Below, piece by piece: positions 17,646-26,105 of a stretch of DNA of 64,000 bases. Source of the DNA: Christiangramia oceanisediminis. Lineage in GTDB: Bacteria > Bacteroidota > Bacteroidia > Flavobacteriales > Flavobacteriaceae. The number at the start of each line of letters is the position of its first letter. Position 1 is the stretch's first letter. Where the stretch lies: the NCBI RefSeq assembly GCF_022570735.2, contig NZ_JANCNS010000002.1:372001-436000 (forward strand), read 5' to 3'. A program made the position numbers and the translations under genes. The notes under the pieces are model-generated. The model worked only from the letters and a program-made list of their open reading frames with translations, was not told the origin of the DNA and ran no database searches.

Positions 17646-18395
17646 TTATAGTTTTCTTATTTTGAGATTCCTGAACCATACTTTATCGCCGTGATCCTGT
17701 AACGCGATATGTCCTTTCCTGGTAGTTCCGAATTCCTTCCAGTCTTTGAATTTGGAATTATTAACCAGCTCCTGCCATTTTTCGCCATGTAAGGGGAATT
17801 CTACTATTTTGGTTCCATTTAGTTCTACCCAGCCGGTGTTATTCTCGTAATCTATATGAATTACTTCTTTATTCCATTCGCCAGCCGCTTTGGAAACATC
17901 CTGTGAAGGAGCTACCAGGTCGTAAAGTGCACCTGCGGTACGATCCTCACCATTTTTAGCGTCTGGATGCCTTTTATTATCCAGAACCTGGATTTCCGGC
18001 CCGGTAATATATGGCTCGCCGAATTCCTTCTTTTCCTGTACGGCCCACATGATGCCACTGTTTCCACCTTCTGAAATTTTCCACTCAAGTGAAAGTTCAA
18101 AACTTTCAAATTCTTCGGTGGTTATCAGGTTTTCCGAGCCTTTTACCTTTTTCATCGGGCTAAAGACTATTGCACCATCTTCTACTTTCCACTGTTCTGA
18201 AATTTTATCACTGTTATAGGCTTTCCATCCATCCAGGTTCTCTCCATTGAAAAGTTCCTGCCATTCTTCCTGTTTGTCTTCAGTCATCTTTTCTTCAGTT
18301 TCGGTTTTGGCGATATTTTCTTCCTTTTTCTCCACGTCCTTACAGGAAGATAGAATTGCCAGAATAGAGCAGGTTAAAATAATTGATCTTTTCAT
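17646..18395 (-). CDS. DUF1080 lipoprotein, 3-keto-glycoside hydrolase/lyase family
   Basis: 249 aa. The lipobox LSSC (C18) is followed by an acidic linker and a laminarinase-like beta-sandwich with LFNGENLDGWKAYN, GNSGIMWAV and KGHIALQDHGDKVWFRN, all hallmarks of DUF1080 (PF06439). Characterised members cleave 3-keto-disaccharides or 3-keto-glycosides by an elimination-type mechanism, so the protein would act after C3 oxidation of a sugar. It is the last gene of a five-gene operon (3 nt after the isomerase gene), opposite a GMC-type sugar dehydrogenase. The lipid anchor places it in the envelope. Confidence 0.88.
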   Translation of the reverse strand: MKRSIILTCSILAILSSCKDVEKKEENIAKTETEEKMTEDKQEEWQELFNGENLDGWKAYNSDKISEQWKVEDGAIVFSPMKKVKGSENLITTEEFESFELSLEWKISEGGNSGIMWAVQEKKEFGEPYITGPEIQVLDNKRHPDAKNGEDRTAGALYDLVAPSQDVSKAAGEWNKEVIHIDYENNTGWVELNGTKIVEFPLHGEKWQELVNNSKFKDWKEFGTTRKGHIALQDHGDKVWFRNLKIRKL

Positions 18396-18398
18396 TTT

Positions 18399-19460
18399 TT
18401 AGTTTTTATTGAGTCCTAGAATTTGTTTTAATTTCTCCTGATCTGGCTTAGATCCCGAAAAATCGTCGAATCGTTTTTGAGTAGCCTCTATGATGTGGTC
18501 CTGAATAAATGCAGAACCTTCGCGTGCTCCCTGTTCAGGAGACTTGATACAGCATTCCCATTCCAGAACGGCCCAAACATCACAGCCGTACTCGGTTAAT
18601 TTGGTAAAGATGCTTTTGAAGTCAACATGTCCGTCTCCCGGGTGGCGATATCTTCCTGCGCGATCCTTCCAGTCTGCATAACCACCAAAAGTTCCTTTTT
18701 TGCCGGTTGGATTAAATTCGGCATCCTTAACATGGAACATTTTGATGTATTCGTGGTAATGGTCTATATACGTGATATAATCCAGTTGCTGCAGCACAAA
18801 ATGGCTGGGGTCGTATAAAATATTTACTCTTTTATGCGCATTGGTAGCCTCCAGAAAGCGTTCGAAAGTAACCCCGTCATGCAGGTCTTCTCCCGGATGG
18901 ATCTCATAACAAACATCAACGCCCTGTTCATCAAATTCGTTTAAAATAGGTAGCCAGCGCTTGGCGAGTTCAGCAAAACCCATCTCCAGCAAACCGTCTG
19001 GTCTTTGTGGCCATGGATGTGCCGTATGCCAGAGAAGTGAACCACTAAAGGTACCGTGAACATCAAGGTCCAGGTTTCTGCTGGCCTTTGCAGCATACTT
19101 TAACTGGTCTATAGCCCATTGTGTACGTTCTTTAGGATTCCCTTTAAATTTATCCGGTGCAAAATTATCGAACATGATATCATAAGCGGGATGAACTGCA
19201 ACAAGCTGGCCCTGTAGGTGACTGCTGAGTTCGGTGATTTCAAGTCCGTAAGAATTTACCTTTCCTTTTAGCTCGTCACAATAGGTCTTACTTTCTGCAG
19301 CTTTTTTGAGATCTATGAGGCCCGTTTCCCAGGTTGGGATTTGAATGCCTTTGTATCCAAGGTCTGAAGCCCATTTACAAAGGCCGTCAAGTGAATTAAA
19401 GGGTTCTTTATCATCTACAAATTGAGCCAGAAATACGGCCGGTCCTTTAATGGTATTCAT
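18399..19460 (-). CDS. Sugar phosphate isomerase/epimerase family TIM-barrel protein (cytoplasmic)
   Basis: 353 aa with no signal peptide. AP-endonuclease-2-type TIM barrel: YKGIQIPTWE, VCYEIHPGEDLHDG (metal-binding E and H), ILYDPSHFVLQQLDY, FHVKDAEF, HPGDGHVDF and VLEWECC give the metal ligands E, D, H, H, D, H and E in order. Such enzymes isomerise or epimerise keto sugars and inositols. In this operon it may convert 3-keto sugars or their elimination products. It lies 29 nt after the Gfo/Idh gene and 3 nt before the DUF1080 gene. Confidence 0.88.
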   Translation of the reverse strand: MNTIKGPAVFLAQFVDDKEPFNSLDGLCKWASDLGYKGIQIPTWETGLIDLKKAAESKTYCDELKGKVNSYGLEITELSSHLQGQLVAVHPAYDIMFDNFAPDKFKGNPKERTQWAIDQLKYAAKASRNLDLDVHGTFSGSLLWHTAHPWPQRPDGLLEMGFAELAKRWLPILNEFDEQGVDVCYEIHPGEDLHDGVTFERFLEATNAHKRVNILYDPSHFVLQQLDYITYIDHYHEYIKMFHVKDAEFNPTGKKGTFGGYADWKDRAGRYRHPGDGHVDFKSIFTKLTEYGCDVWAVLEWECCIKSPEQGAREGSAFIQDHIIEATQKRFDDFSGSKPDQEKLKQILGLNKN

Positions 19461-19489
19461 AATCTTTTCTTTTTTGAAAGCTTTTCATT

Positions 19490-20620
19490 CTATAATTTTA
19501 CCCAGGTATTTCCCTGTTTGTGAGACTCGACGGTTTTTTCAATGAAATTCATTCCACGAACGCCTTCGCTTAGTTTAGGGAAAGCCCCTTCAAAACCTTT
19601 TTCTTTTCTGATCGCCCTGGCAATCCCGAAATAGATATTACCCATAGAATCAAAGATCCCTTCCGGGTGTCCTGGGGGTAATTTTGTTCCCTCCAGTGAA
19701 AATTCACTATTATAGGGATGTCCCGGTTTAAGTACCTGCAAAGCCTGACCTTCTTTCAATAGATAAAGATAATTAGGGTTTTCCTGTTCCCATTTTAATC
19801 CGCCCTTATCTCCGTAGATCTTTACGGTAAAATTATTTTCCTCCCCAGTTGCGATCTGGCTGGCTCTAAGTACGCCCTTGGTTTTTTCTGAAAATCTTAA
19901 AAGAACGGTACCGTCGATATCCATGGGGTTATCTTCGTAAAGATAATTAAGATCTGCCAGTATCTCCTGGATTTTCAAACCGGTCACATATTCGGCCATA
20001 TTGAATGCATGGGTTCCTATATCTCCTATACAGCAACTGATGCCCGATTTTTCGGGATCCAGTCTCCATGTTGTGCTACGTTTTTCCTTGTCATGTATAA
20101 GCGGATTGATCCATCCCTGGTAATATTGTACATCAACCTTTTGAATGGAGCCAATTTCGCCATTTTGGATCATGGTTTTCATTTGCCTTACCATTGGGTA
20201 GCCGGTATAAGTGTAGGTAACTCCGAAAATGCTTCCTTTCTCTTGCTGAATCTTTTCGAGTGTTTTTGCTTCTTCCAGGGTAGTGGTAAGGGGTTTTTCA
20301 CAAATTACATGAAAACCATTTTCCAGTAATTGTTTAGACATGGGAAAATGCAGGAAATTAGGTGTTAAAACCGAAATCACCTGCATCCTTTCGTTTTCTG
20401 GCAACTTCATTTCAGCTTCAACTAAATGGTCAAGATCGCGGTAGATACGCGATTTGTCCAGCTGTAGTTTATTTCCAAAATCAACACTTCTGCTGTGTTC
20501 AGAATCAAAGACCCCGCCCACTATCTCATACTGGTCGAACATGTTTGCTGCTACTCTGTGAAGAATTCCTATTAAGGATTCCTCACCACCGCCCAGGATC
20601 CCCAGTTTTATCTTTTTCAT
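19490..20620 (-). CDS. Gfo/Idh/MocA family NAD(P)-dependent oxidoreductase
   Basis: 376 aa. N-terminal Rossmann fold with LGILGGGEESLIGILHRVA; the catalytic lysine motif CEKPLTTTLEEAK; and CIGDIGTHAFNMAEY carrying the D and H expected in the active site. Relatives in Bacteroidota reduce 3-keto-glucosides or oxidise the C3 hydroxyl using NAD(H). With a DUF1080 protein in the operon, the likely role is reduction of an imported 3-keto sugar (inference). No signal peptide, so cytoplasmic. It follows the permease gene by 11 nt. Confidence 0.9.
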   Translation of the reverse strand: MKKIKLGILGGGEESLIGILHRVAANMFDQYEIVGGVFDSEHSRSVDFGNKLQLDKSRIYRDLDHLVEAEMKLPENERMQVISVLTPNFLHFPMSKQLLENGFHVICEKPLTTTLEEAKTLEKIQQEKGSIFGVTYTYTGYPMVRQMKTMIQNGEIGSIQKVDVQYYQGWINPLIHDKEKRSTTWRLDPEKSGISCCIGDIGTHAFNMAEYVTGLKIQEILADLNYLYEDNPMDIDGTVLLRFSEKTKGVLRASQIATGEENNFTVKIYGDKGGLKWEQENPNYLYLLKEGQALQVLKPGHPYNSEFSLEGTKLPPGHPEGIFDSMGNIYFGIARAIRKEKGFEGAFPKLSEGVRGMNFIEKTVESHKQGNTWVKL

Positions 20621-20631
20621 AATTTGGTTGC

Positions 20632-21870
20632 TTATATTTCTATTTCCTTTTTATCGATCTTTTCATTTTTAAAAAATAAGGCAAAAAGTACCAAAACTAC
20701 AAATGCAAATGAGGAGGGATATAACCAGATGTTTTGCCAGTCATGTAATTTATCTCCTACCAGGTAAGCATCGGTTATCAGGCCGGCAACATAAAAACCT
20801 ACCAGCATTCCCACCCCATAAGTAGCAAGGGTGATAAGGCCCTGTGCAGAACTTTTGTATTTCGTACCTGCCTTAAAATCGGTATAAATCTGTCCAGAAA
20901 CAAAGAAAAAATCATAACAAATACCATGGAGTGCAATTCCCGTGATTAGCATGAACATCAATTCACCAGTATCTCCATAGGCAAAAAGAATGTATCTTAA
21001 AGACCAGGCCAGCATACCTGCAATAATCGTGATCTTGAAACCGAAGCGTTTAAAGAAAAAGGGCAGAAGCAGTAAAAAAAGCACTTCAGATACCTGCCCG
21101 ATGGTCATTAAACCAGTAGGGTTCTCAACACCTATTTCTGAAAGAAACGGATTGGTATTTTGATAATAGAAAGCCAGTGGAATACAAATTAGTACCGAAG
21201 CTATAAAGAACATGAGGAAATTTTTATCCTTAAGTAATCCCAGCGCATCCAGCCCAAGGGTTTCCACAACACTTACTTTTTTTGATTTATCGGTACTTGG
21301 AGGAGTTTTTGGGAGCGTAAAACTGAATAATCCCAAAAATGCCGAAGCGATGCTCACCATTAAAAAGGTGTATTTTAGCATTCCCTCTTCTCTCGCCGCC
21401 GGAGCATCCCAGAAGAATACATAGCTAATCACTAGTCCGGCTACGATCCAGCCTATAGTTCCAAAAACCCTGATGAATGAAAATTCCTTTGCCGGGTCTG
21501 TCATCTGGTTAAAACTAACCGAATTGACAAGTGCAAGAGTGGGCATATACGCAATCATATAACCCAGAACCAACGGATAGAATCCTGAAAAATCGGTGCT
21601 GATGTACATCATATAAAGCAATATTGCTCCTATAATATGTAGAAAGCCTAGAATTCGTTCTGCATTAAAAAAGCGATCTGCGATTAGCCCAATGATAAAT
21701 GGTGCTATAATAGCACCCCATGATTGGGTTGAAAAGGCGGTAGAGATCTGTACATCGGTAGCGTTAAGGTTATTTCCAAGAAAAGTTCCAAGGGTTACAA
21801 ACCAACCTCCCCAAATAAAGAATTCCAGGAACATCATCAGGGAAAGTTGAAATCTAACAAGTTTAGTCAT
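20632..21870 (-). CDS. MFS permease, nucleoside:H+ symporter (NupG-like) family
   Basis: 412 aa with twelve predicted membrane segments. The N-terminus LSLMMFLEFFIWGGWFVTLG and the segment FSFIRVFGTIGWIVAGL are typical of the NupG/XapB-type MFS branch that is common beside sugar isomerase and Gfo/Idh genes in Bacteroidota and Planctomycetes. The substrate there is probably a sugar derivative rather than a nucleoside (inference from context). It lies 21 nt from the exported isomerase gene and 11 nt from the Gfo/Idh gene, so it is part of the same operon. Confidence 0.88.
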   Translation of the reverse strand: MTKLVRFQLSLMMFLEFFIWGGWFVTLGTFLGNNLNATDVQISTAFSTQSWGAIIAPFIIGLIADRFFNAERILGFLHIIGAILLYMMYISTDFSGFYPLVLGYMIAYMPTLALVNSVSFNQMTDPAKEFSFIRVFGTIGWIVAGLVISYVFFWDAPAAREEGMLKYTFLMVSIASAFLGLFSFTLPKTPPSTDKSKKVSVVETLGLDALGLLKDKNFLMFFIASVLICIPLAFYYQNTNPFLSEIGVENPTGLMTIGQVSEVLFLLLLPFFFKRFGFKITIIAGMLAWSLRYILFAYGDTGELMFMLITGIALHGICYDFFFVSGQIYTDFKAGTKYKSSAQGLITLATYGVGMLVGFYVAGLITDAYLVGDKLHDWQNIWLYPSSFAFVVLVLFALFFKNEKIDKKEIEI

Positions 21871-21891
21871 AGTGTAGGTGCTTGGTTTGGT

Positions 21892-22896
21892 TTATAGTTG
21901 TCTTCCGGCTTGTATTAAAAGGTCTTTGGTAGCCATGATGCCTTCTTCGGCTGGAATCTCTGTTCCCTCGAATTCGATCCCAATATATCCGGTATAACCG
22001 GCATCCTTAATAATCTCAAGCATTTTTCGATAATCTATAACCTCTTCTTCGCCCTGGTCATCAAAAGAATATGACTTCGCACTAACGGCTTTAGCATGCG
22101 CCATCATTTTTTGAACTCCTTCATATTTTGGGTACTCCTCAATACATTTAGCTTCCCATCTTTCGCCTCCTTCTCTTTTGATACAGAAATTACCAAAATC
22201 GGGTAGGGTACCACAATTCTCCATATTTACAGCTTCGATTACTTCTAACAGGAGGTCAGCATTTGAGGAAAGTTGCCCGTGATTCTCCACGAGAACATTT
22301 ACATTTTTTCCTGCGGCGTATTTTGATAATTTAGTAAGTGCATCGGTCGCTGCTTTTTTCCATTCTTCCTCTTGAGTAGCACCAAATAAGTTCACTCTAA
22401 TAGAATGACATCCCAAGAATTGCGCTGCATCTACCCATTTTTTATGATTTTCCACAGCCTGGTCCCTGGATGTAGCATCGTTGACAGCCATATCTCCTTC
22501 ACCATCTACCATTAGCAGTAAATTCTTTACATTATAACGCTCACTTTTAGCCTTGAGGCTGTCCAGAACTACCTGCATTTCAGCTTCAGGGTCATTGGCA
22601 TTTTTAATTCGTTCAGCATAAAAACCGGTTACATATTCAATTCCGGTGAAACCCATTTCGTGAGCTTTTTTAGCAAAATCCATTGGATCCAGTTCACCAG
22701 CGAAAATAGGCCTGTTAAGCGACCATTGAGCCAATGAAATATCGAAGAACAAAGAGTCTTTCGTGGCTTGCTGGGTCTTTTCAGCAGTGGATTGATCATT
22801 TTTTTTAGTATCATTTTTACACGAACCAAAGCCTAAGCTGGTAATGATGATAAATAGGAATAGTAAGGAGGAAATTCCGTATTTTGTAGAAGCCAT
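21892..22896 (-). CDS. Exported sugar isomerase/epimerase-like TIM-barrel lipoprotein
   Basis: 334 aa; first gene of the operon. An SPII signal peptide with lipobox GFGSC (C26) is followed by a polar linker and an AP-endonuclease-2-type TIM barrel (KAHEMGFTGIEYV, SIRVNLFGA, VLVENHGQLSSNAD, TLPDFGNFC, YTGYIGIEFEGTE). Metal-ligand candidates are the E in VENHG, D in LPDFG, H in MMAHAKA and E in GIEFEG. An exported lipidated sugar isomerase is unusual because the cytoplasmic relative is also in this operon. It may handle the keto sugar in the periplasm. Confidence 0.87.
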   Translation of the reverse strand: MASTKYGISSLLFLFIIITSLGFGSCKNDTKKNDQSTAEKTQQATKDSLFFDISLAQWSLNRPIFAGELDPMDFAKKAHEMGFTGIEYVTGFYAERIKNANDPEAEMQVVLDSLKAKSERYNVKNLLLMVDGEGDMAVNDATSRDQAVENHKKWVDAAQFLGCHSIRVNLFGATQEEEWKKAATDALTKLSKYAAGKNVNVLVENHGQLSSNADLLLEVIEAVNMENCGTLPDFGNFCIKREGGERWEAKCIEEYPKYEGVQKMMAHAKAVSAKSYSFDDQGEEEVIDYRKMLEIIKDAGYTGYIGIEFEGTEIPAEEGIMATKDLLIQAGRQL

Positions 22897-23038
22897 AGAG
22901 TTAATTAGTTGAGTTGATTAAAATTTTTGGATTACTTCAATTTAAAAGTAGTCTTTTTTTTAAAGACGCAAAATAATAGCCATAAATTTATATATTTGAG
23001 AGACTTCGAATGAATATTTTATCTAAAAAGCAAAAATT
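22897..23038. promoter_or_regulatory. Divergent promoter region between the isomerase operon and the GMC operon
   Basis: 142 nt between two divergent operons. TATATTTG at 22991-22998 (plus strand) matches the -7 consensus TAnnTTTG and lies 40 nt before the GMC GTG start. An inverted repeat GTCTTT/AAAGAC spans 22951-22967 near the middle and could be an operator for both directions. Confidence 0.45.
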
Positions 23039-24742
23039 GTGAGCAACTTCTATGAAGATGATACCTACGATGCAATAGTTGTAGGGACAGGGATTAGTGG
23101 TGGTTGGGCCGCCAAAGAACTCTGCGAAAAAGGTTTTAAGACACTTGTCCTGGAAAGGGGAAGGATGGTGGAACACGTTAAGGATTATCCAACCATGAAC
23201 GACGATCCCTGGGATTATAAATTTAAAGGCCAGGTAACCAGGGAAGATGAGAAAAGGCAATATAAACAGGCCAGGACAGGCTATACGGTTTCAGAACCCA
23301 GCAAACACTGGTTTGTAGATGATATCAAACATCCCTATAATGAAACTAAACGATTTGACTGGATGCGAGGCTATCACGTTGGTGGCCGGTCTATCATGTG
23401 GGGAAGACACAGTTACCGGTTGAGCGACCTTGATTTTGAGGCGAATAAAAAAGATAATATCGCGGTAGACTGGCCAATCAGGTATAAAGATATCGCCCCA
23501 TGGTATGATAAGGTTGAATCCTTTATTGGAGTTTGTGGCGAAAAATTAGGCCTGAACCAGTTGCCAGATGGTGAATTTTTACCTCCAATGGATCTGAACT
23601 GTGTGGAAGATCATCTTAGACAAAGCATCGCAAACAATTTTAACGGAAGGGTGATGACTTCCGGAAGGGTTGCACATATTACAGGCGATAAAAAGTTCGA
23701 GGGCAGGTCTAAATGCCAGTTCAGGAATCGCTGTATTCGCGGTTGTCCTTATGGGGCATATTTTAGCAGTAATTCTTCCACCTTACCAGCTGCAAGTAAA
23801 ACAGGAAATATGGATTTGAGAACTCATTCCATAGTTTCTGAAGTGATCTACGATCCGGAAACGAAACTGGCGAAAGGGGTAAAGGTTATCGATGCTGAGA
23901 CCAAGGAAGAATTCGAATATTATGCGAACGTGATCTTCCTGTGTGCATCTGCAATGGCTTCCACCAGTATACTTATGCAGTCTAAATCTGATAGATTTCC
24001 AGATGGACTTGGTAATGATAGTGGAGAACTTGGGCATAATATTATGGACCATCACTTCAGGGTTGGAGCTTCAGGGAAATACGATGGATTCAAAGACTCT
24101 TATTACAAAGGCCGAAAACCCAATGGGATCTATCTCCCAAGATTCCGGAATTTGAATGGCCAGGATAGCGATGTGGATTTCCTTAGGGGATATGGTTACC
24201 AGGGCGGAGCAAGCAGGTCTGACTGGAGCGAAACTGTTGCCGAACTTGGTTACGGAACGGAACTGAAAAAAGCGATCTCAGAGCCAGGTGGCTGGACCAT
24301 GGGTCTACTGGCCTTTGGTGAATGTTTGCCATATCATGACAATAAAATGACCCTGGACTATGATAAATTGGATGAATGGGGCTTACCAACCATTACATTT
24401 GATGCAGAATTTAAGGAAAATGAGCTCAAAATGCGTAAGGATATGCGTGAACAGGCAGTTGCCATGCTCGAAAAAGCAGGGTTCCGGGATATAAGCTCTT
24501 ATGATGTTCTTGGTGCTCCAGGTCTTGGAATTCATGAAATGGGAACAGCGAGAATGGGACGGGATCCTAAAACTTCTGTGTTGAATGCCTACAACCAGGT
24601 TCATGCCGTACCTAATGTTTATGTAACCGATGGTGCCTGTATGACTTCCTCGGGTTGCCAGAATCCTTCTTTAACATATATGGCATTAACAGCCAGGGCA
24701 GCCGATCATGCGGCGAAAAACTTTAAAAAATCCAACGCCTAA
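23039..24742 (+). CDS. GMC family oxidoreductase with Fe-S cysteine motif (putative glycoside 3-dehydrogenase, large subunit)
   Basis: 567 aa; GTG start at 23039, with no upstream ATG in frame. An FAD-binding VVGTGISGGWAAKEL sits near the N-terminus. Cysteines C226-x5-C232-x3-C236 match the [3Fe-4S] ligand spacing of FAD glucose dehydrogenase alpha subunits. The active-site pair is H499 (HEMGTARMG) and N542 (GCQNPSLT), 43 residues apart as in that enzyme. No signal peptide is visible; export is probably by hitch-hiking on the Tat-type partner encoded 10 nt downstream. Expected reaction: FAD-dependent oxidation of a sugar hydroxyl, probably C3, judged from the DUF1080 neighbour. Confidence 0.9.
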   Translation: MSNFYEDDTYDAIVVGTGISGGWAAKELCEKGFKTLVLERGRMVEHVKDYPTMNDDPWDYKFKGQVTREDEKRQYKQARTGYTVSEPSKHWFVDDIKHPYNETKRFDWMRGYHVGGRSIMWGRHSYRLSDLDFEANKKDNIAVDWPIRYKDIAPWYDKVESFIGVCGEKLGLNQLPDGEFLPPMDLNCVEDHLRQSIANNFNGRVMTSGRVAHITGDKKFEGRSKCQFRNRCIRGCPYGAYFSSNSSTLPAASKTGNMDLRTHSIVSEVIYDPETKLAKGVKVIDAETKEEFEYYANVIFLCASAMASTSILMQSKSDRFPDGLGNDSGELGHNIMDHHFRVGASGKYDGFKDSYYKGRKPNGIYLPRFRNLNGQDSDVDFLRGYGYQGGASRSDWSETVAELGYGTELKKAISEPGGWTMGLLAFGECLPYHDNKMTLDYDKLDEWGLPTITFDAEFKENELKMRKDMREQAVAMLEKAGFRDISSYDVLGAPGLGIHEMGTARMGRDPKTSVLNAYNQVHAVPNVYVTDGACMTSSGCQNPSLTYMALTARAADHAAKNFKKSNA

Positions 24743-24752
24743 TTAGAATATT

Positions 24753-25397
24753 ATGGATAGAAGAAAAGCTTTAAAAAATATTGGAATGGGAGCTGGGTTC
24801 CTAATTATGGGACCAAGCGCTTTAAGTTTGTTACAAAGTTGTAAAAATGAACCGGAATATGACTGGCAACCTGTCTTTTTAAGTGCCTCTCACGGTTTTG
24901 CTCTTAAAAGGATCCTTGATGTGATCTTACCAACTACAGAAACTCCAGGGGCATCCGATCTTAATATAGCTCAATTCATCGATGCTTATATGGACGAAGT
25001 GGCCGGCGAAGATCAGAGACAGCGTTTCAACAGGGGTGCGGAGAACTTTTCACAGGCTTTTGAGAATGAGTTCGGTAAAAACCAGGATGACGGCAGTGGA
25101 GAAGATTTTGAAGCTATCATCAAAAAATATTTAAAGGCTACACCTGCTCAAAAGGAAGAATTTCTTAAGCGTACTACCGAAACCCAGGATGCATTACCTC
25201 AGGAACAGGAAACCGAGATGAATCCAGACGCTGGTGCCTATGAATACCTGAATACTGTAAGAGATCTTGGCATCTGGGCCTGGAAGAATTCTGAAGCAGT
25301 TGGAGAGAATGTGCTTTGGTATGATCCAATTCCAGGGCAATATATTCCTTGCGGGCCAGTAGATGAGCTTGGTAATGGAAAGGCGATGAGCCTATAA
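24753..25397 (+). CDS. Gluconate 2-dehydrogenase subunit 3-like protein (small subunit with Tat/lipo signal)
   Basis: 214 aa of PF13618 type. The N-terminus MDRRKALKNIGMGAGF has a twin arginine, followed by a hydrophobic stretch and a lipobox-like LLQSC (C30), so it is likely Tat-exported and lipidated. The body carries ILDVILPTTETPGASDLNIA, the standard start of the family. In FAD sugar dehydrogenases this gamma subunit folds with and exports the GMC subunit. No cytochrome c subunit gene follows; a terminator comes next. The electron acceptor must be encoded elsewhere. Confidence 0.9.
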   Translation: MDRRKALKNIGMGAGFLIMGPSALSLLQSCKNEPEYDWQPVFLSASHGFALKRILDVILPTTETPGASDLNIAQFIDAYMDEVAGEDQRQRFNRGAENFSQAFENEFGKNQDDGSGEDFEAIIKKYLKATPAQKEEFLKRTTETQDALPQEQETEMNPDAGAYEYLNTVRDLGIWAWKNSEAVGENVLWYDPIPGQYIPCGPVDELGNGKAMSL

Positions 25398-25424
25398 ATT
25401 AGTTTTTATCGATTTGGAATAAGA

Positions 25425-25456
25425 AGCCTCTGGATTTAGTTCCAGAGGCTTTTTTT
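25425..25456 (+). terminator. Terminator of the GMC operon
   Basis: A perfect 10-bp stem AGCCTCTGGA (25425-25434) pairs with TCCAGAGGCT (25441-25450), followed by six more Ts. Confidence 0.92.
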
Positions 25457-25557
25457 AACCATTAAATCCAGATATTAAATAATAATTCCTGGTTTTACTG
25501 CGAATGTCAATGCAATTAGATTCAAAACAAATAGTCTATTTTATAAGCTCAAAAGAG

Positions 25558-25573
25558 TGCCAGATTTCTGGCA
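25558..25573. promoter_or_regulatory. 16-bp perfect palindrome, possible operator
   Basis: TGCCAGATTTCTGGCA: 7-bp arms with a 2-nt centre. It sits about 530 nt upstream of the SusC start and about 110 nt past the GMC-operon terminator. It could bind a dimeric regulator; there is no T-run to suggest a terminator. Confidence 0.4.
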
Positions 25574-25964
25574 GAACCAAAAAGAGAAAGTATTAACATT
25601 TTCTTTTTAAAGTTACCTGGAAATAAATTTTTCAATTTTACCTGATTATTTCAAAAATCTCTCTACTATCTTCCTATTGTTTTATTAAATTTTTTCCTAT
25701 CCCTTTTTGGGAATTTCAGGTCTATTTTGATCAATTCATTTTGGTTCAACAGTCTTTAAATGACTTTTTAACTATAATTACGAGGCTTCATTATGCCTTA
25801 AAATGGCCTTCAATACACCCTATTTCATTAATTTTCTGAGGTATACGGCATATTATTGCTAAAGTTATCAACCATTATTTTCAGTAAATATTCACAATTC
25901 ATTTTTTGATTTATCTATTCGTAAATAACTGTAAAACAACAAGTTAGATAGTTGTAAACACGAT

Positions 25965-25976
25965 AACGTTTTCGTT
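25965..25976. promoter_or_regulatory. LacI-type operator candidate upstream of SusC
   Basis: AACGTTTTCGTT is an inverted repeat (AACG-TTTT-CGTT) with the central CG half-site spacing seen in LacI-family operators. It lies about 60-70 nt upstream of the candidate -33 box and about 130 nt before the SusC ATG. No LacI-family gene occurs in the window. Confidence 0.4.
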
Positions 25977-26035
25977 GAAATATTATAAAAAGATGGAAGT
26001 CTTTTCAAATAAATTGAAAATTTTAAAGAAGTGTT

Positions 26036-26068
26036 TTTGTGGATTTGTTAAGATTTTATTTACATTTA
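26036..26068 (+). promoter_or_regulatory. Candidate promoter of the SusCD operon
   Basis: TTTG at 26036-26039 and TACATTTA at 26061-26068, 21 nt apart, resemble the Bacteroidota -33/-7 elements (TTTG, TAnnTTTG) with one mismatch. The -7 element ends 37 nt before the SusC ATG. Confidence 0.4.
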
Positions 26069-26105
26069 GTGTTAACTCTTTAACTAATTAACTATTAATT
26101 AAATT

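Larger units (their letters stand above)
25461..26105. other. 645-nt AT-rich gene-free region upstream of SusC
   Basis: No reading frame with coding character is visible on either strand. It holds a perfect palindrome at 25558-25573, a small TCCC/GGGA hairpin at 25700-25712, an ACAAC-N10-GTTGT inverted repeat at 25936-25955, the symmetric site AACGTTTTCGTT at 25965-25976 and a candidate promoter near 26036-26068. It is much longer than other gaps in the window and probably carries the regulation of the SusCD operon. Confidence 0.6.

Noticed and set aside
20632-21870. True nucleoside transporter
   Set aside because: Family similarity alone suggests it, but all neighbours concern keto-sugars and no nucleoside catabolic gene is present; substrate left open.
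25461-26105. A small gene in the long gap before susC
   Set aside because: Open frames there are short, AT-driven and lack plausible protein composition.
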